A DNA stretch of 35,536 bases from a bacterium (GTDB lineage: Bacteria > UBP6 > JAFGXH01): the NCBI GenBank assembly GCA_027064085.1, contig JAMOQH010000135.1, positions 1 through 35,536 on the forward strand, written 5' to 3'. Under the pieces are notes generated by a model. The model did not search any database and was not told the origin of the DNA. It was given only the letters and a program-made list of their open reading frames with translations. Positions 25,144-33,666 of this stretch are shown here, in pieces. Both the position numbers and the translations under genes were made by a program. The number at the start of each line of letters is the position of its first letter. The stretch's first letter is position 1.

Positions 25144-25578
25144 ATGGAAAAAATAAAAGTGGCTTGTCCAGCTTGTGGTGCGTTGAATATGGTTGCAAAT
25201 ACTAGTAATTTAGCTAAAGCTAATTGTGGAAAATGTCAACATGACTTGCTTGATAATAGTCCTGTAATTTTAAATGCAAAAAATTATGATAAATTTACAG
25301 TAAAGAGTGATTTGCCTATAGTTGTTGATTTTTGGGCAGAATGGTGTGCTCCATGTAGAATGATGGCTCCTAATTTTAAAGAAGCAAGTAAATCTTTTGT
25401 AATGAAAGCGAAATTTGGCAAACTAGATACAGAGGCAAATCCTAATATTGCAGGGCGTTATGGTATTAGGGGAATACCAACTATGATAGTTTTTAAGCAT
25501 GGTAAAGAATTAGGAAGAATTTCAGGTGCTTTACCTACTAATCAGATAATTTCATGGCTTAATGATGTTATTAAATAA
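25144..25578 (+). CDS. trxC: Thioredoxin 2 (TrxC-type) with zinc ribbon
   Basis: 144 aa from ATG 25144, chosen because GGAGG immediately precedes it; the ORF-track start (25120) includes the ribosome binding site. An N-terminal zinc-finger CPAC (Cys8, Cys11) and CGKC (Cys28, Cys31) is followed by a thioredoxin fold with active site WCAPC (Cys68, Cys71) and 'RGIPTMIVF' cis-Pro. It is a cytoplasmic disulfide reductase often linked to oxidative stress. It is flanked by non-coding gaps on both sides, so it appears monocistronic. Confidence 0.92.
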   Translation: MEKIKVACPACGALNMVANTSNLAKANCGKCQHDLLDNSPVILNAKNYDKFTVKSDLPIVVDFWAEWCAPCRMMAPNFKEASKSFVMKAKFGKLDTEANPNIAGRYGIRGIPTMIVFKHGKELGRISGALPTNQIISWLNDVIK

Positions 25579-25651
25579 AAAAGTTAATGTTAAATAAATA
25601 ATTTACATATTTACATAAAGTTTTCTTAAGGATATAATTAAAAAATCTAAT

Positions 25652-25680
25652 TTGCAAAAAACATACAAATAAATTATAAT
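25652..25680 (+). promoter_or_regulatory. Strong promoter for lipoprotein amidohydrolase
   Basis: TTGCAA (25652-25657), 17-bp spacer, perfect TATAAT (25675-25680). GAGGGG at 25728-25733 is the ribosome binding site. Confidence 0.65.
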
Positions 25681-25685
25681 ACAAA

Positions 25686-25707
25686 ACATTGTGTCAATAA
25701 ACAATGT
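25686..25707. promoter_or_regulatory. Inverted repeat at the transcription start
   Basis: ACATTGT and ACAATGT, 7-bp perfect arms with an 8-nt loop, begin about 6 bp after the -10 box. It may be an operator or a 5'-end mRNA hairpin. Confidence 0.45.
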
Positions 25708-25738
25708 ATTAAAGATTTTTAACTTTTGAGGGGTTTAT

Positions 25739-28486
25739 ATGAAAAAACTTGTTTTATGGCTAATTTTATCACTTTCTTTTAGTTTGTTTGTATCTTGTGG
25801 TGGTGATGACTCTAATGTAGATTATTGTAAAGCTAATCCTTGTAAAGATAGTCCTATTGCACATAAAACTAAATGTGTAGTTACAGATAGTGATTATAAT
25901 TGTGTTTGTGAAGATGGATATATGGCAGATGGAGCAGGTTGTAAACTAGAAGAAGTAACACCTTGTAATCCAAATCCGTGTACGGAAACTAACAAAACTG
26001 TTTGTAAAGAAACTGGAACAAGTGCAAATGATTACATTTGTGAATGTGATAGTGAATATTATGATAATAATGGTACTTGTACACTTGAAGCTAAATGTGA
26101 AGCTGATTCTTGTACAGAAACCAATAAAACTAAATGTTCTATTGTAAATCATGAAGTAAAATGCTCATGTGATAATGGTTTTATTGATAATAATGGAACT
26201 TGCGAAGAAGCTCAAACGGCTTGTGTTGTTACTAAAGGAACAAATAATAATACATTAGTAGTTGGAACTATTTTAATGGAAGATAAAGATTTAGCTTCAG
26301 GAGAATTAGTTTATGACAACAATGGTAAAATAATTTGTGTAGGGGCCGATTGTTCTAGTAAATCTAATGGTGCAACTATTATAAATTGTGGAACTAATGT
26401 TGTATCTCCTTCTTTGATTAATGCCCATGACCATATTTCATATACACAAAATGACCCTTCAAATTGGGGTACTGAAAGATATGAACATAGACATCAATGG
26501 AGAAAAGGCTTAAATGGACATACAAAAATTCCAGCAAGTGGTGGAGCAAGTGAAGACCAACAAGCTTGGGGGGAATTAAGAAACTTAATGGCTGGTGCAA
26601 CCGTTATGGCAGGAAGTGGAGGAGCCAATGGTTTCTTAAGAAATGTTGATAGAGGTAAAAATGATGGTATTAAGCTAAATGGTGTTAAATATAATACTTT
26701 CCCATTAGGTGATAGTAGTGGAACAATGATTACTAGTGGTTGTGGTTATAGTTTTAGAGATACAGAAAGCGTTTTAAGTAATCATTGTTATTTACCTCAT
26801 GTTGCAGAAGGAATAAATAAGGCCGCAAGAAATGAGTTTTTATGTGTAAGCTCCACAAATAACGGAGGGCATGATTTAACAGAAGCAAACTCAGCTTTTG
26901 TTCATATGGTTGGAACAAACGCAACTGATGGAAAAGTTATGGCAGATGAACATGCTGCTGTAATTTGGTCTCCAAGGTCCAATATTTCATTATATGGAAA
27001 TACGGCTCAAATACCTATGTATTATAACCAAGGTGTATTAGTAGGCTTAGGTACTGATTGGACTCCATCAGGTTCTATTAACATGCTAAGAGAATTACAG
27101 TGTGTTGATTATTTAAATAAAAATCATTACAACAATTATTTAACAGATAAACAAATATGGGAATTAGCTACAAGAAATAATGCAGAAGCATTATTAATTT
27201 CTGATACTATTGGTATTTTGAAAGAGGGTAGAGTTGCTGATATCGCTGTTTATGCTTTAAATGATGCTCCAAATCCTTATAGAGCAGTAATAGACGCTAA
27301 AATGAACGATGTTTTACTTGTTATTAAAGGTGGTAAACCTGTATATGGTGATAGTGATATTATGAGTCAATTTTCTTCAACTAGTGACTGTGATAATATT
27401 GGTAATGTTTGTGGAGTGGTTAAAACCCTATGTACTAAACATGAAATAGGCAAGAGTTTTTCAGCTTTAAAGAGTGCAAATTCTTCTTCTTATGATTTAT
27501 TTTTCTGTGGAGTACCAGCAGGTGAGCCAAGTTGTAAGCCTATGAGACCACAAGAATATAATGGCGATTTAGCAGGAAGTGATAGAGATGGTGACGGAGT
27601 AGAAGATAATAACGATAATTGTATTGATATTTTTAATCCAATTAGGCCTATGGATAATGGACACCAAGCTGATGTTGACAATGATGGAATTGGTGATGCT
27701 TGTGATAAATGTCCTACAATAGAAGGTGAGGTATCATGCTCTCCTAAATCCCCTTATGATAAAGATGATGATGGTATAGGAAGTGATGATAATTGCCCAA
27801 CTGTTTCAAATTCAGACCAGGTTGATAGTGATGATGATGGAAAAGGTGATGTATGTGATGCGTGTCCAAATATTGCAAACCCAGGTGATATGGGGTGTCC
27901 TGCAAGTATTCAAGATGTAAAACAAAAAACATTGCCACTTGGCTCAACCGTTACAATTAAAGGATATGTAACAGGAATAGATAGTGCTCATAGTGATAAT
28001 TTATTTGTTCAGTTGTCAAAAGAAGACCAAAATAGCAGTTTAAAAGAGAAGTTTAGTGGTATTTATGTCTATAAAAGTGGAAACAGTAGTTTAGCAATAG
28101 GTGATTTTGTAACTGTAACAGGAACAAGTAAAGAATTTTATGGTCAAATAGAGCTTGCTAATGTTACGGAAGCTAAAAAATTAACAGCAGAAGGAACTAT
28201 GCCTAATCCTATTGTTGTAAATCCAGGTGATATTAAAACAGGTGCTGGTTTGGCTAGTGCCTATGAAGGTGTTTTGGTAAAAGTTGAAAATGTATCAGTA
28301 TTAACCGTTGACCCTGACCAATATAGTAAATTAGAAGTAACTGGTGACTTATATATAGGTAAGATGATGTATACTATAACTGCAAGTGTTGGAGATAGCT
28401 TTTCTTCAATTACAGGGATTCTAAGATATCAAAGAGAAAACAGTAAACTTGAGCCAAGAAGTGCTTCTGATGTTGTTGCTCAATAA
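25739..28486 (+). CDS. Surface lipoprotein amidohydrolase with EGF-like and TSP3 repeats
   Basis: 915 aa with lipobox FVSC (Cys20) after a signal peptide. Residues about 30-160 hold three EGF-like Cys modules ('CNPNPCTETNKTVC' type). Residues about 165-560 are an amidohydrolase of the TRZ/ATZ chlorohydrolase type: metal-site HxH in 'INAHDHIS' (about 229-231), 'HVAEG' (about 354), 'FVHMVGT' (about 389) and 'GLGTDWTPSGS' (Asp about 440). All expected ligands are present, so it is probably active on an amide, ester or deaminated substrate outside the inner membrane. Thrombospondin type 3 calcium repeats follow ('DRDGDGVEDNNDNC', 'DNDGIGDACDKCP', 'DSDDDGKGDVCDACP'), then an OB-fold-like tail ('GSTVTIKGYVTGI...GDFVTVTGTSKEFYGQIEL'). 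The substrate is unknown. Confidence 0.85.
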   Translation: MKKLVLWLILSLSFSLFVSCGGDDSNVDYCKANPCKDSPIAHKTKCVVTDSDYNCVCEDGYMADGAGCKLEEVTPCNPNPCTETNKTVCKETGTSANDYICECDSEYYDNNGTCTLEAKCEADSCTETNKTKCSIVNHEVKCSCDNGFIDNNGTCEEAQTACVVTKGTNNNTLVVGTILMEDKDLASGELVYDNNGKIICVGADCSSKSNGATIINCGTNVVSPSLINAHDHISYTQNDPSNWGTERYEHRHQWRKGLNGHTKIPASGGASEDQQAWGELRNLMAGATVMAGSGGANGFLRNVDRGKNDGIKLNGVKYNTFPLGDSSGTMITSGCGYSFRDTESVLSNHCYLPHVAEGINKAARNEFLCVSSTNNGGHDLTEANSAFVHMVGTNATDGKVMADEHAAVIWSPRSNISLYGNTAQIPMYYNQGVLVGLGTDWTPSGSINMLRELQCVDYLNKNHYNNYLTDKQIWELATRNNAEALLISDTIGILKEGRVADIAVYALNDAPNPYRAVIDAKMNDVLLVIKGGKPVYGDSDIMSQFSSTSDCDNIGNVCGVVKTLCTKHEIGKSFSALKSANSSSYDLFFCGVPAGEPSCKPMRPQEYNGDLAGSDRDGDGVEDNNDNCIDIFNPIRPMDNGHQADVDNDGIGDACDKCPTIEGEVSCSPKSPYDKDDDGIGSDDNCPTVSNSDQVDSDDDGKGDVCDACPNIANPGDMGCPASIQDVKQKTLPLGSTVTIKGYVTGIDSAHSDNLFVQLSKEDQNSSLKEKFSGIYVYKSGNSSLAIGDFVTVTGTSKEFYGQIELANVTEAKKLTAEGTMPNPIVVNPGDIKTGAGLASAYEGVLVKVENVSVLTVDPDQYSKLEVTGDLYIGKMMYTITASVGDSFSSITGILRYQRENSKLEPRSASDVVAQ

Positions 28487-28550
28487 TATTGTTATTCAAA
28501 ACTCCTAAATAAGTTTCTATTTTTACAAAATAATTTAATTGAAAAATATA

Positions 28551-29273
28551 TTAAATTCTCAGAAAATTTATAATTTCTTTATTTTTAATTTTATGAAATT
28601 CTTTTTGAGTTCCATCAAAGCCTATTTTACTTTTATTTATTATAATAATTCTATTTGTTAAATTAAAGATATTATCCAAATCTTGTGAAATTATTATTGA
28701 AGTGTTTTCTGAATTTTGTGCATTTTTAATTATATTGTATATTTTTGCAGAAGTAATTGGGTCTAGTCCCGCTGTTGGGTCGTCAAGAAGGAGCAATCGA
28801 GGGTTAAATATTAGCATTCTTGCTATTGCAACCCGTTTTTTCATACCTCCTGATAATTCATCGGGGTATAAGTTTTCAACATTATCAAGTTTTAATTCTT
28901 TTAGTAGTATTTTGGCTTTATTTTCTGATTCTGATTTATTAAAATCTCTTCTTAAAAGAGGAAATGTTATGTTTTTTAAGCAGGTCATATCATCGAAGAG
29001 GGCATTGTTTTGAAATAATAAGCCTATTTCTTTTTGTATTTTAAAAAGCTTATTTTCTTTTACTTCTGTGATGTTTTCATTTAAAACATATATTTTACCT
29101 TTTGTTGGTTTAATTAGGCCGGAAATAAGTTTAAATATTAATGTTTTTCCTGTATTACTATCTCCAATTAAAGAAATATTTTCCCCCTGTTTTATTTCAA
29201 ATGAAATATCATCTAGTATTAATGTGTTATTATCTTTAAATGAAACATTTTTAAATTTAATTATTGAGTTCAT
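28551..29273 (-). CDS. MlaF-like ABC ATPase with altered catalytic residues
   Basis: 240 aa from the ATG at 29273 (AAGG six bases upstream); the ORF-track GTG adds six residues. MlaF-type features are 'EIGLLFQNNALFDDMTCLKNITFPL' and signature 'LSGGMKKRVAIAR'. Walker A is GDSNTGKT. Walker B reads 'LLLLDDPTAGLDP', with Asp where the catalytic Glu normally is, and the H-loop is 'IISQD' rather than 'SHD'. Both substitutions were checked in the nucleotide sequence. Hydrolysis may be slow, or the protein may pair with another ATPase. The likely role is energising an MlaE-type lipid transporter, perhaps the pair at 20-21.7 kb. It overlaps the upstream gene by 17 bp. Confidence 0.85.
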   Translation of the reverse strand: MNSIIKFKNVSFKDNNTLILDDISFEIKQGENISLIGDSNTGKTLIFKLISGLIKPTKGKIYVLNENITEVKENKLFKIQKEIGLLFQNNALFDDMTCLKNITFPLLRRDFNKSESENKAKILLKELKLDNVENLYPDELSGGMKKRVAIARMLIFNPRLLLLDDPTAGLDPITSAKIYNIIKNAQNSENTSIIISQDLDNIFNLTNRIIIINKSKIGFDGTQKEFHKIKNKEIINFLRI

Positions 29274-30030
29274 CACATACCTTTTTTGCACTATTAAAAT
29301 ATGAAGAGAATTTTCTTTTTTTTATTAATTCACAACAGTATTTCTTATTGTCGATTTGACATAATTTGTAATAAGCATCATCTATTTTGTTATTTTCATG
29401 AAAGTTATTTATAAAGTTTTTTAATGTTTCTATTGCTTTGTTTTTTTTATTTTGTTTGATTAACAAATTTGCTTTCTCAATATAGGCATCATATAGATGG
29501 GATTGATTGTAAGTTCCTACATAAATTGAATATTCGTGGGTTGAAATTATTTTATTGAGATATTTGATAGCTTGATTATATGCTTTTATTTTTTTATAAA
29601 TCAGAAAAGAGTTCCATAGGGCATCATCATAAACTAGTGATTTGACATTATGATTTCTTTCTATCCATCTGTAAAATCTGATTGCAGAATAATATTTTTC
29701 TTTTTTTAAGAAAAAATTAGCAATAGCAAGTACTATTCGTTCTTTTGTTATATAATCTTTTTTGGTATTTGCAATTTTTACCAAGAATTCTATAGGTTTA
29801 ATATCTACAAAAGGATGTTTTTCATAAGTTCTGAGATAAAGAGCAGCTAAATCACCTAAATTTGGATTGTCATCAACTATTTTTAAGTAGTTTTCGGCTA
29901 CTTTAAGTGCTTTTTTGTATTCTTTATTATAGTAAAATTTATTAAATTCAGTATATAGGTTTACATTGTTAAATTCTGCCTTTAAATGGAGAGAAAATAT
30001 AGTAATAAAAAAAATAAAAAAATATTTCAT
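29257..30030 (-). CDS. Secreted helical-repeat (TPR-like) protein
   Basis: 257 aa from the ATG at 30030, preceded by AAGGAG; the ORF-track start 11 codons earlier lacks a site. A signal peptide (MKYFFIFFITIFSLHLKA) is followed by helical pairs resembling TPRs ('FNKFYYNKEYKKALKVAENYLK', 'YYSAIRFYRWIERNHNV', 'YNQAIKYLNKIISTHEY', 'NKKNKAIETLKNFINNFHEN'). It is probably a periplasmic scaffold. It is the first gene of an operon with the MlaF-like ATPase, so a part in envelope lipid transport is possible. Confidence 0.75.
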   Translation of the reverse strand: MKYFFIFFITIFSLHLKAEFNNVNLYTEFNKFYYNKEYKKALKVAENYLKIVDDNPNLGDLAALYLRTYEKHPFVDIKPIEFLVKIANTKKDYITKERIVLAIANFFLKKEKYYSAIRFYRWIERNHNVKSLVYDDALWNSFLIYKKIKAYNQAIKYLNKIISTHEYSIYVGTYNQSHLYDAYIEKANLLIKQNKKNKAIETLKNFINNFHENNKIDDAYYKLCQIDNKKYCCELIKKRKFSSYFNSAKKVCDELNN

Positions 30031-30072
30031 AAACTCCTTGCATATATTTTTATATAAGCTCAAAAACAGTTT

Positions 30073-30101
30073 ATTATAAATGAAAAAATCACAGTATTCA
30101 A
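30073..30101 (-). promoter_or_regulatory. Promoter for TPR-MlaF operon
   Basis: Minus-strand TTGAAT (plus 30096-30101), 17-bp spacer, perfect TATAAT (plus 30073-30078), 42 bp before the ATG. Confidence 0.6.
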
Positions 30102-30116
30102 TAAAATCTTACATAT

Positions 30117-30145
30117 TTGAAAAAATAAGCTAATTATGTTAAACT
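30117..30145 (+). promoter_or_regulatory. Possible promoter for the 514-aa gene
   Basis: TTGAAA (30117-30122), 17-bp spacer, TAAACT (30140-30145), divergent from the TPR-MlaF promoter. The -10 match is moderate (4 of 6). Confidence 0.4.
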
Positions 30146-30171
30146 CGTTCTCTAATTTTTTGTGAGGATTA

Positions 30172-31716
30172 ATGAGTATTATTGATAGATTAAATGATAT
30201 TGAAAATCAATATTATAAGCATAATTTAAATTTTGAATTTACTAACTCAATGTTTTTCTTTAAAGAATATGATGATACTTTACTTGCATATCTAAAATCT
30301 TATTTTGAAAATGAAGACTTAGAATTAAAAAAGATTGCTTTATATATAGTTTTTTCATCATCTATCTTTGAAAAATCATTATTATATGATATTTTTGAAA
30401 CAGTATTTTTATTTAATACTGCAGATATAACAAAAGAATTTTTTGTATTTACTGAAAATTTTGATGAAAAAGAATTAGATAATTTTTTGTATATCTTGTC
30501 AACTAAATTAAAAGAAGAAGAATTATCATTTTTTATTAAATTTTTATCCCAAAAACATAGCAAAGAAAGAATTACTTTAATGTTTTTTTTACTAGAAACT
30601 TACAAGTTAAAAGAAGAAGATACTATAAATATTTATAAGTACTTACTTAAAAAAGAAGATAGTTCAATATTAACGGTTGAGGATTTTTATAATAATTCTA
30701 AATTAATAAAAGAATTTACTGATTCTATAGATGGTAAAGAAATATTAAAGCTATCATATAATGACATAGATAAAAAAGATTCTTTACTAAAAAAACGATT
30801 AAATAAAACAGGAAGTATAGCATATTTTTTTAACGAAGAAGTAAATGAGTATCAAATATGGGTAAGGCTTTCTTTAGTTCAAGTTAGAGCTTTTGAAGCT
30901 GTTGTTGGAATAGATTTTAATTCAACTATAGATTTCCCAAAAAATTTATTATTACATTTTTTATTTCATACAGAATATGGTGATAATCCTTTTAATATAG
31001 ATTTATTTTTTGGAAATATTTCAGATGCTTCTTTTATTAAGCACATTCTAATGAATAAAAAAATAAATTTTATATTTGTAGGTGATGATTTTATTCCAAT
31101 TAAAAGTTTTGACTTTGTGTTTTCTGGCCCTGTTTTATATAAATTAGTAAATAAAGCATGGTTGTCTTATTATTTTAAAGATTTTGAGTGGTTAAGGCTT
31201 AGAGATGCCTTATTTGAAATTGAAAAGGGGGATTTTTTACAAATTGATATTCCTATTTCTATTTTTAGAAGAATACACTTAGACTTATCCCTTTTTATCA
31301 ATGCTTTTACTTTTATAAATAAGAGCAAAAATGTTGAAAATTACATAAGGTCATTAAATCCTATTTTTTATACTGAAGAAGATATAGAAAATATTCCCAA
31401 AAAAGACTTAGAAAAAATAATAAAAGACTATATTATTGAATTAGACAAAGTTATTCCTTATTTAATATTATTTTTAAGTAATAATAACGAGGCAATGATA
31501 AAGTATATGAGTTATTTGTTAAATGAAGACTTTAGTGATGAAAATATTAAATCAGAAGTGGTAAAAAGGGTAGTCTTTATTGCAGGATATTTAAATTCAA
31601 GAAATATTATTTATTATGACCATATTAAGAAAATCGCAAAAATGTTTAAAATAGAATTAACAGAACAGTTTATGAATAAATTAGCTGATTCTTTTCAAAA
31701 GGAGGAGGATAAATGA
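30172..31716 (+). CDS. Unrecognised 514-aa cytoplasmic protein
   Basis: I do not recognise a family. The protein has no signal peptide or membrane segment. It is Lys/Glu/Phe-rich and mostly helical by composition, with a middle section ('YFFNEEVNEYQIWVRLSLVQVRAFEAVVG...FLFHTEYGDNPFNIDLFFGN') that looks beta-containing. GAGG precedes the ATG at a good distance. It overlaps the next gene (signal-peptide FN3/CFI-box protein) by 4 bp (ATGA), so it is co-translated with a surface protein and may have a chaperone or regulatory role for it; this is positional inference only. Confidence 0.7.
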   Translation: MSIIDRLNDIENQYYKHNLNFEFTNSMFFFKEYDDTLLAYLKSYFENEDLELKKIALYIVFSSSIFEKSLLYDIFETVFLFNTADITKEFFVFTENFDEKELDNFLYILSTKLKEEELSFFIKFLSQKHSKERITLMFFLLETYKLKEEDTINIYKYLLKKEDSSILTVEDFYNNSKLIKEFTDSIDGKEILKLSYNDIDKKDSLLKKRLNKTGSIAYFFNEEVNEYQIWVRLSLVQVRAFEAVVGIDFNSTIDFPKNLLLHFLFHTEYGDNPFNIDLFFGNISDASFIKHILMNKKINFIFVGDDFIPIKSFDFVFSGPVLYKLVNKAWLSYYFKDFEWLRLRDALFEIEKGDFLQIDIPISIFRRIHLDLSLFINAFTFINKSKNVENYIRSLNPIFYTEEDIENIPKKDLEKIIKDYIIELDKVIPYLILFLSNNNEAMIKYMSYLLNEDFSDENIKSEVVKRVVFIAGYLNSRNIIYYDHIKKIAKMFKIELTEQFMNKLADSFQKEEDK

Positions 31717-32807
31717 AAACAACGATATTCTTTTTAGTTATATTGTTTCAGATTTCTTTATTTGCTGAATATAGAGGTGAATTTATTAGTATCAATAATG
31801 TAAAGCTTGATGACAGTGAATTTTTAATTGATACCACTGCTGAAAAACCTCTTGATTTTGAAAATGCTCCTATAGGCAAGGAATCGTTTGACAAGGATTT
31901 AAAAATTTCAGTAAATTATTCACTTAATGTAGGTACAGATGTTTTAAATCCAACATTTGAATTGAAATATAATGGAAATAGAATAGATTATTCAGAAGAA
32001 ACCTCTACTACACTTTCTTTTGTCTTAAGTGAAATTTTTACAACAGTTCCAATAGAAAATTCAGGAGAATTTAAAATTGATTTAGTTATGTCTTATGATA
32101 CTTCTTTATCTCAAGACCAAAGTAAAACAACTAGTTTTACTTTTCATTATGATACTGTTGCTCCAAGTAAAGCCAGTAATTTAAGATTGATTGCAGGAGA
32201 TAAAAGTATTAATATTTCTTGGGAATATGCAAATGTAGATGAAAGTGAAATTGATAAAGTTGTAATTTACTATAAAGATAGTGAATCAGATAGTTATACT
32301 CAAAAAGAGGCCACCAGTTTATCTACCGAGTATAAGCTCGTAGACTTAATAAATGAGCATGAGTATTCTGTATATATAAAGCTTTATGATTTGGCAGGTA
32401 ATGAAAGTGAAAACAGTGAAGAATTAACAGCAATTCCTGTTCCTGTAGATGATTTTTATAAATATTATAGAAAATCAGGTGGCAAGGAAGATGGTGGTTA
32501 TTGTTTTATTGCAACCGCTGCTTATGGTTCTTATGATGATGGTATGGTAAAAATACTAAGAAATTTTAGGGATGCTTATTTACCTCAAGTTTTTATTGAC
32601 ACATACTACAAATATTCTCCGCCTATTGCAAATATTATTGCAAAGTCTAAAGTGCTAAGTTTTCTTACAAGAATTTTATTAGAGCCATTGGTTCTTTATG
32701 CAAACTTCTTTTTATATGCAAGTATATTATTTAAATTCTTATTACTTTTTATGCTTATGTTGCTCCTATTTGTAAAAACTAAAGTAAGGAGGATTTACTA
32801 TGTATAA
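31713..32807 (+). CDS. FN3 / CFI-box C-terminal membrane protein
   Basis: 364 aa. A signal peptide (MKTTIFFLVILFQISLFA) leads into a beta-rich region and a fibronectin type III domain (about 148-245, 'APSKASNLRLIAGDKSINISW...YSVYIKLYDLAGNES'). A CFI box follows, 'GGYCFIATAAYGS', with Cys264. This box is a known C-terminal motif of surface proteins, mostly in delta-type proteobacteria, thought to mark a processing or anchoring region. Behind it come 'MVKILRNFRDAYLPQ', a helical linker, a hydrophobic membrane tail and basic KTKVRR. AAAGGAGGA lies before the start, overlapping the preceding gene. The downstream barrel gene overlaps by 8 bp. Confidence 0.8.
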   Translation: MKTTIFFLVILFQISLFAEYRGEFISINNVKLDDSEFLIDTTAEKPLDFENAPIGKESFDKDLKISVNYSLNVGTDVLNPTFELKYNGNRIDYSEETSTTLSFVLSEIFTTVPIENSGEFKIDLVMSYDTSLSQDQSKTTSFTFHYDTVAPSKASNLRLIAGDKSINISWEYANVDESEIDKVVIYYKDSESDSYTQKEATSLSTEYKLVDLINEHEYSVYIKLYDLAGNESENSEELTAIPVPVDDFYKYYRKSGGKEDGGYCFIATAAYGSYDDGMVKILRNFRDAYLPQVFIDTYYKYSPPIANIIAKSKVLSFLTRILLEPLVLYANFFLYASILFKFLLLFMLMLLLFVKTKVRRIYYV

Positions 32808-33498
32808 ATTTATTATTATATTATTTTTATTCACAACTCCTTTTTTATTTGCTGAGAGTGAGCATAATAGCTTAATTGAAACACATTTTGGATTTTTTAC
32901 CCCTAGCATAGACCAAGAAAGTAGTTTAACAACTAAGCCATATAAAGATATTTTTGATAAAGATGGTCTTAGGTTTGGTACAAGTTATTCTTTTGAAGTT
33001 TTTAGTCAAGATTATTTAGGTAGTTTTTTTATTCTTTCTGGAGTTGAATATTTTATGGTTTCAGGGTATGGAAGATATGAAAATACTCCTACAGAAGAAA
33101 GCCAAGATGAAACCAAATTAACAATGATACCCATAGAAATTGCTCTTGTTTATAATTTAGATCAACTACAAAATTTATTGAATATTCCCTTTGTTTTTTA
33201 TGCAAAAATTGGATTAAATTATAATTTTTGGTGGATAACTAATGGATTGGGTTCTACTGTTGATTATGATAATGGAAATTCCCATGGTGGTAAAAAAGGC
33301 TGGCATTATGGCCTAGGAATAAGGTTTCTTTTAGATGTTTTAGATTCTGATGCTGCAATTAATCTTGATAATCAGTATGGAATTAATGGTAGTTATATCT
33401 TTATTGAATATAATTCTTCTAAAATAGATGATTTTGGGAAAGATGGCTTTAAATTAGGTGGAAGTTATCTAAGATTTGGTTTAGCATTACTCTTTTAA
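32800..33498 (+). CDS. Small outer-membrane beta-barrel protein
   Basis: 232 aa with a signal peptide (MYKFIIILFLFTTPFLFA), alternating amphipathic strands rich in Gly/Tyr/Phe ('FFILSGVEYFMVSGYGRYEN', 'FVFYAKIGLNYNFWW', 'GWHYGLGIRFLLDVL') and a terminal Phe ('YLRFGLALLF'). This resembles 8-stranded OmpA/OmpW-size barrels, but no family is certain. AGGAGG precedes the ATG. It is the third gene of the operon starting at 30.2 kb. Confidence 0.7.
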   Translation: MYKFIIILFLFTTPFLFAESEHNSLIETHFGFFTPSIDQESSLTTKPYKDIFDKDGLRFGTSYSFEVFSQDYLGSFFILSGVEYFMVSGYGRYENTPTEESQDETKLTMIPIEIALVYNLDQLQNLLNIPFVFYAKIGLNYNFWWITNGLGSTVDYDNGNSHGGKKGWHYGLGIRFLLDVLDSDAAINLDNQYGINGSYIFIEYNSSKIDDFGKDGFKLGGSYLRFGLALLF

Positions 33499-33666
33499 GC
33501 ATTTTATAGGCATGATTCTTTTACACTATGTAATTAATTACACAATATTTATTTGTTTTTATCTTTTTTAATATACTCAAATTAAATAAATAATATTTTT
33601 ATTGCTAATATTAGGAAAATTTATTGCTTTATAACTGTTGTTAAGTTGATTTTTTAAGGAGTTACT
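33499..33666. other. Gap before the PilY1-like gene
   Basis: 168 bp, AT-rich. It holds one 14-bp perfect palindrome (TGTAATTAATTACA, 33529-33542) and the AAGGAG site for the next gene. No convincing promoter or terminator was seen. Confidence 0.45.

Noticed and set aside
28499-28524. AAACT/AGTTT hairpin with a short T-run between convergent genes
   Set aside because: Only five weak base pairs and four Ts; not enough to call a terminator.
33529-33542. 14-bp palindrome TGTAATTAATTACA before the PilY1-like gene
   Set aside because: Perfect, but made almost only of A/T; such palindromes are expected by chance in DNA this AT-rich, and no promoter is nearby to give it a role.
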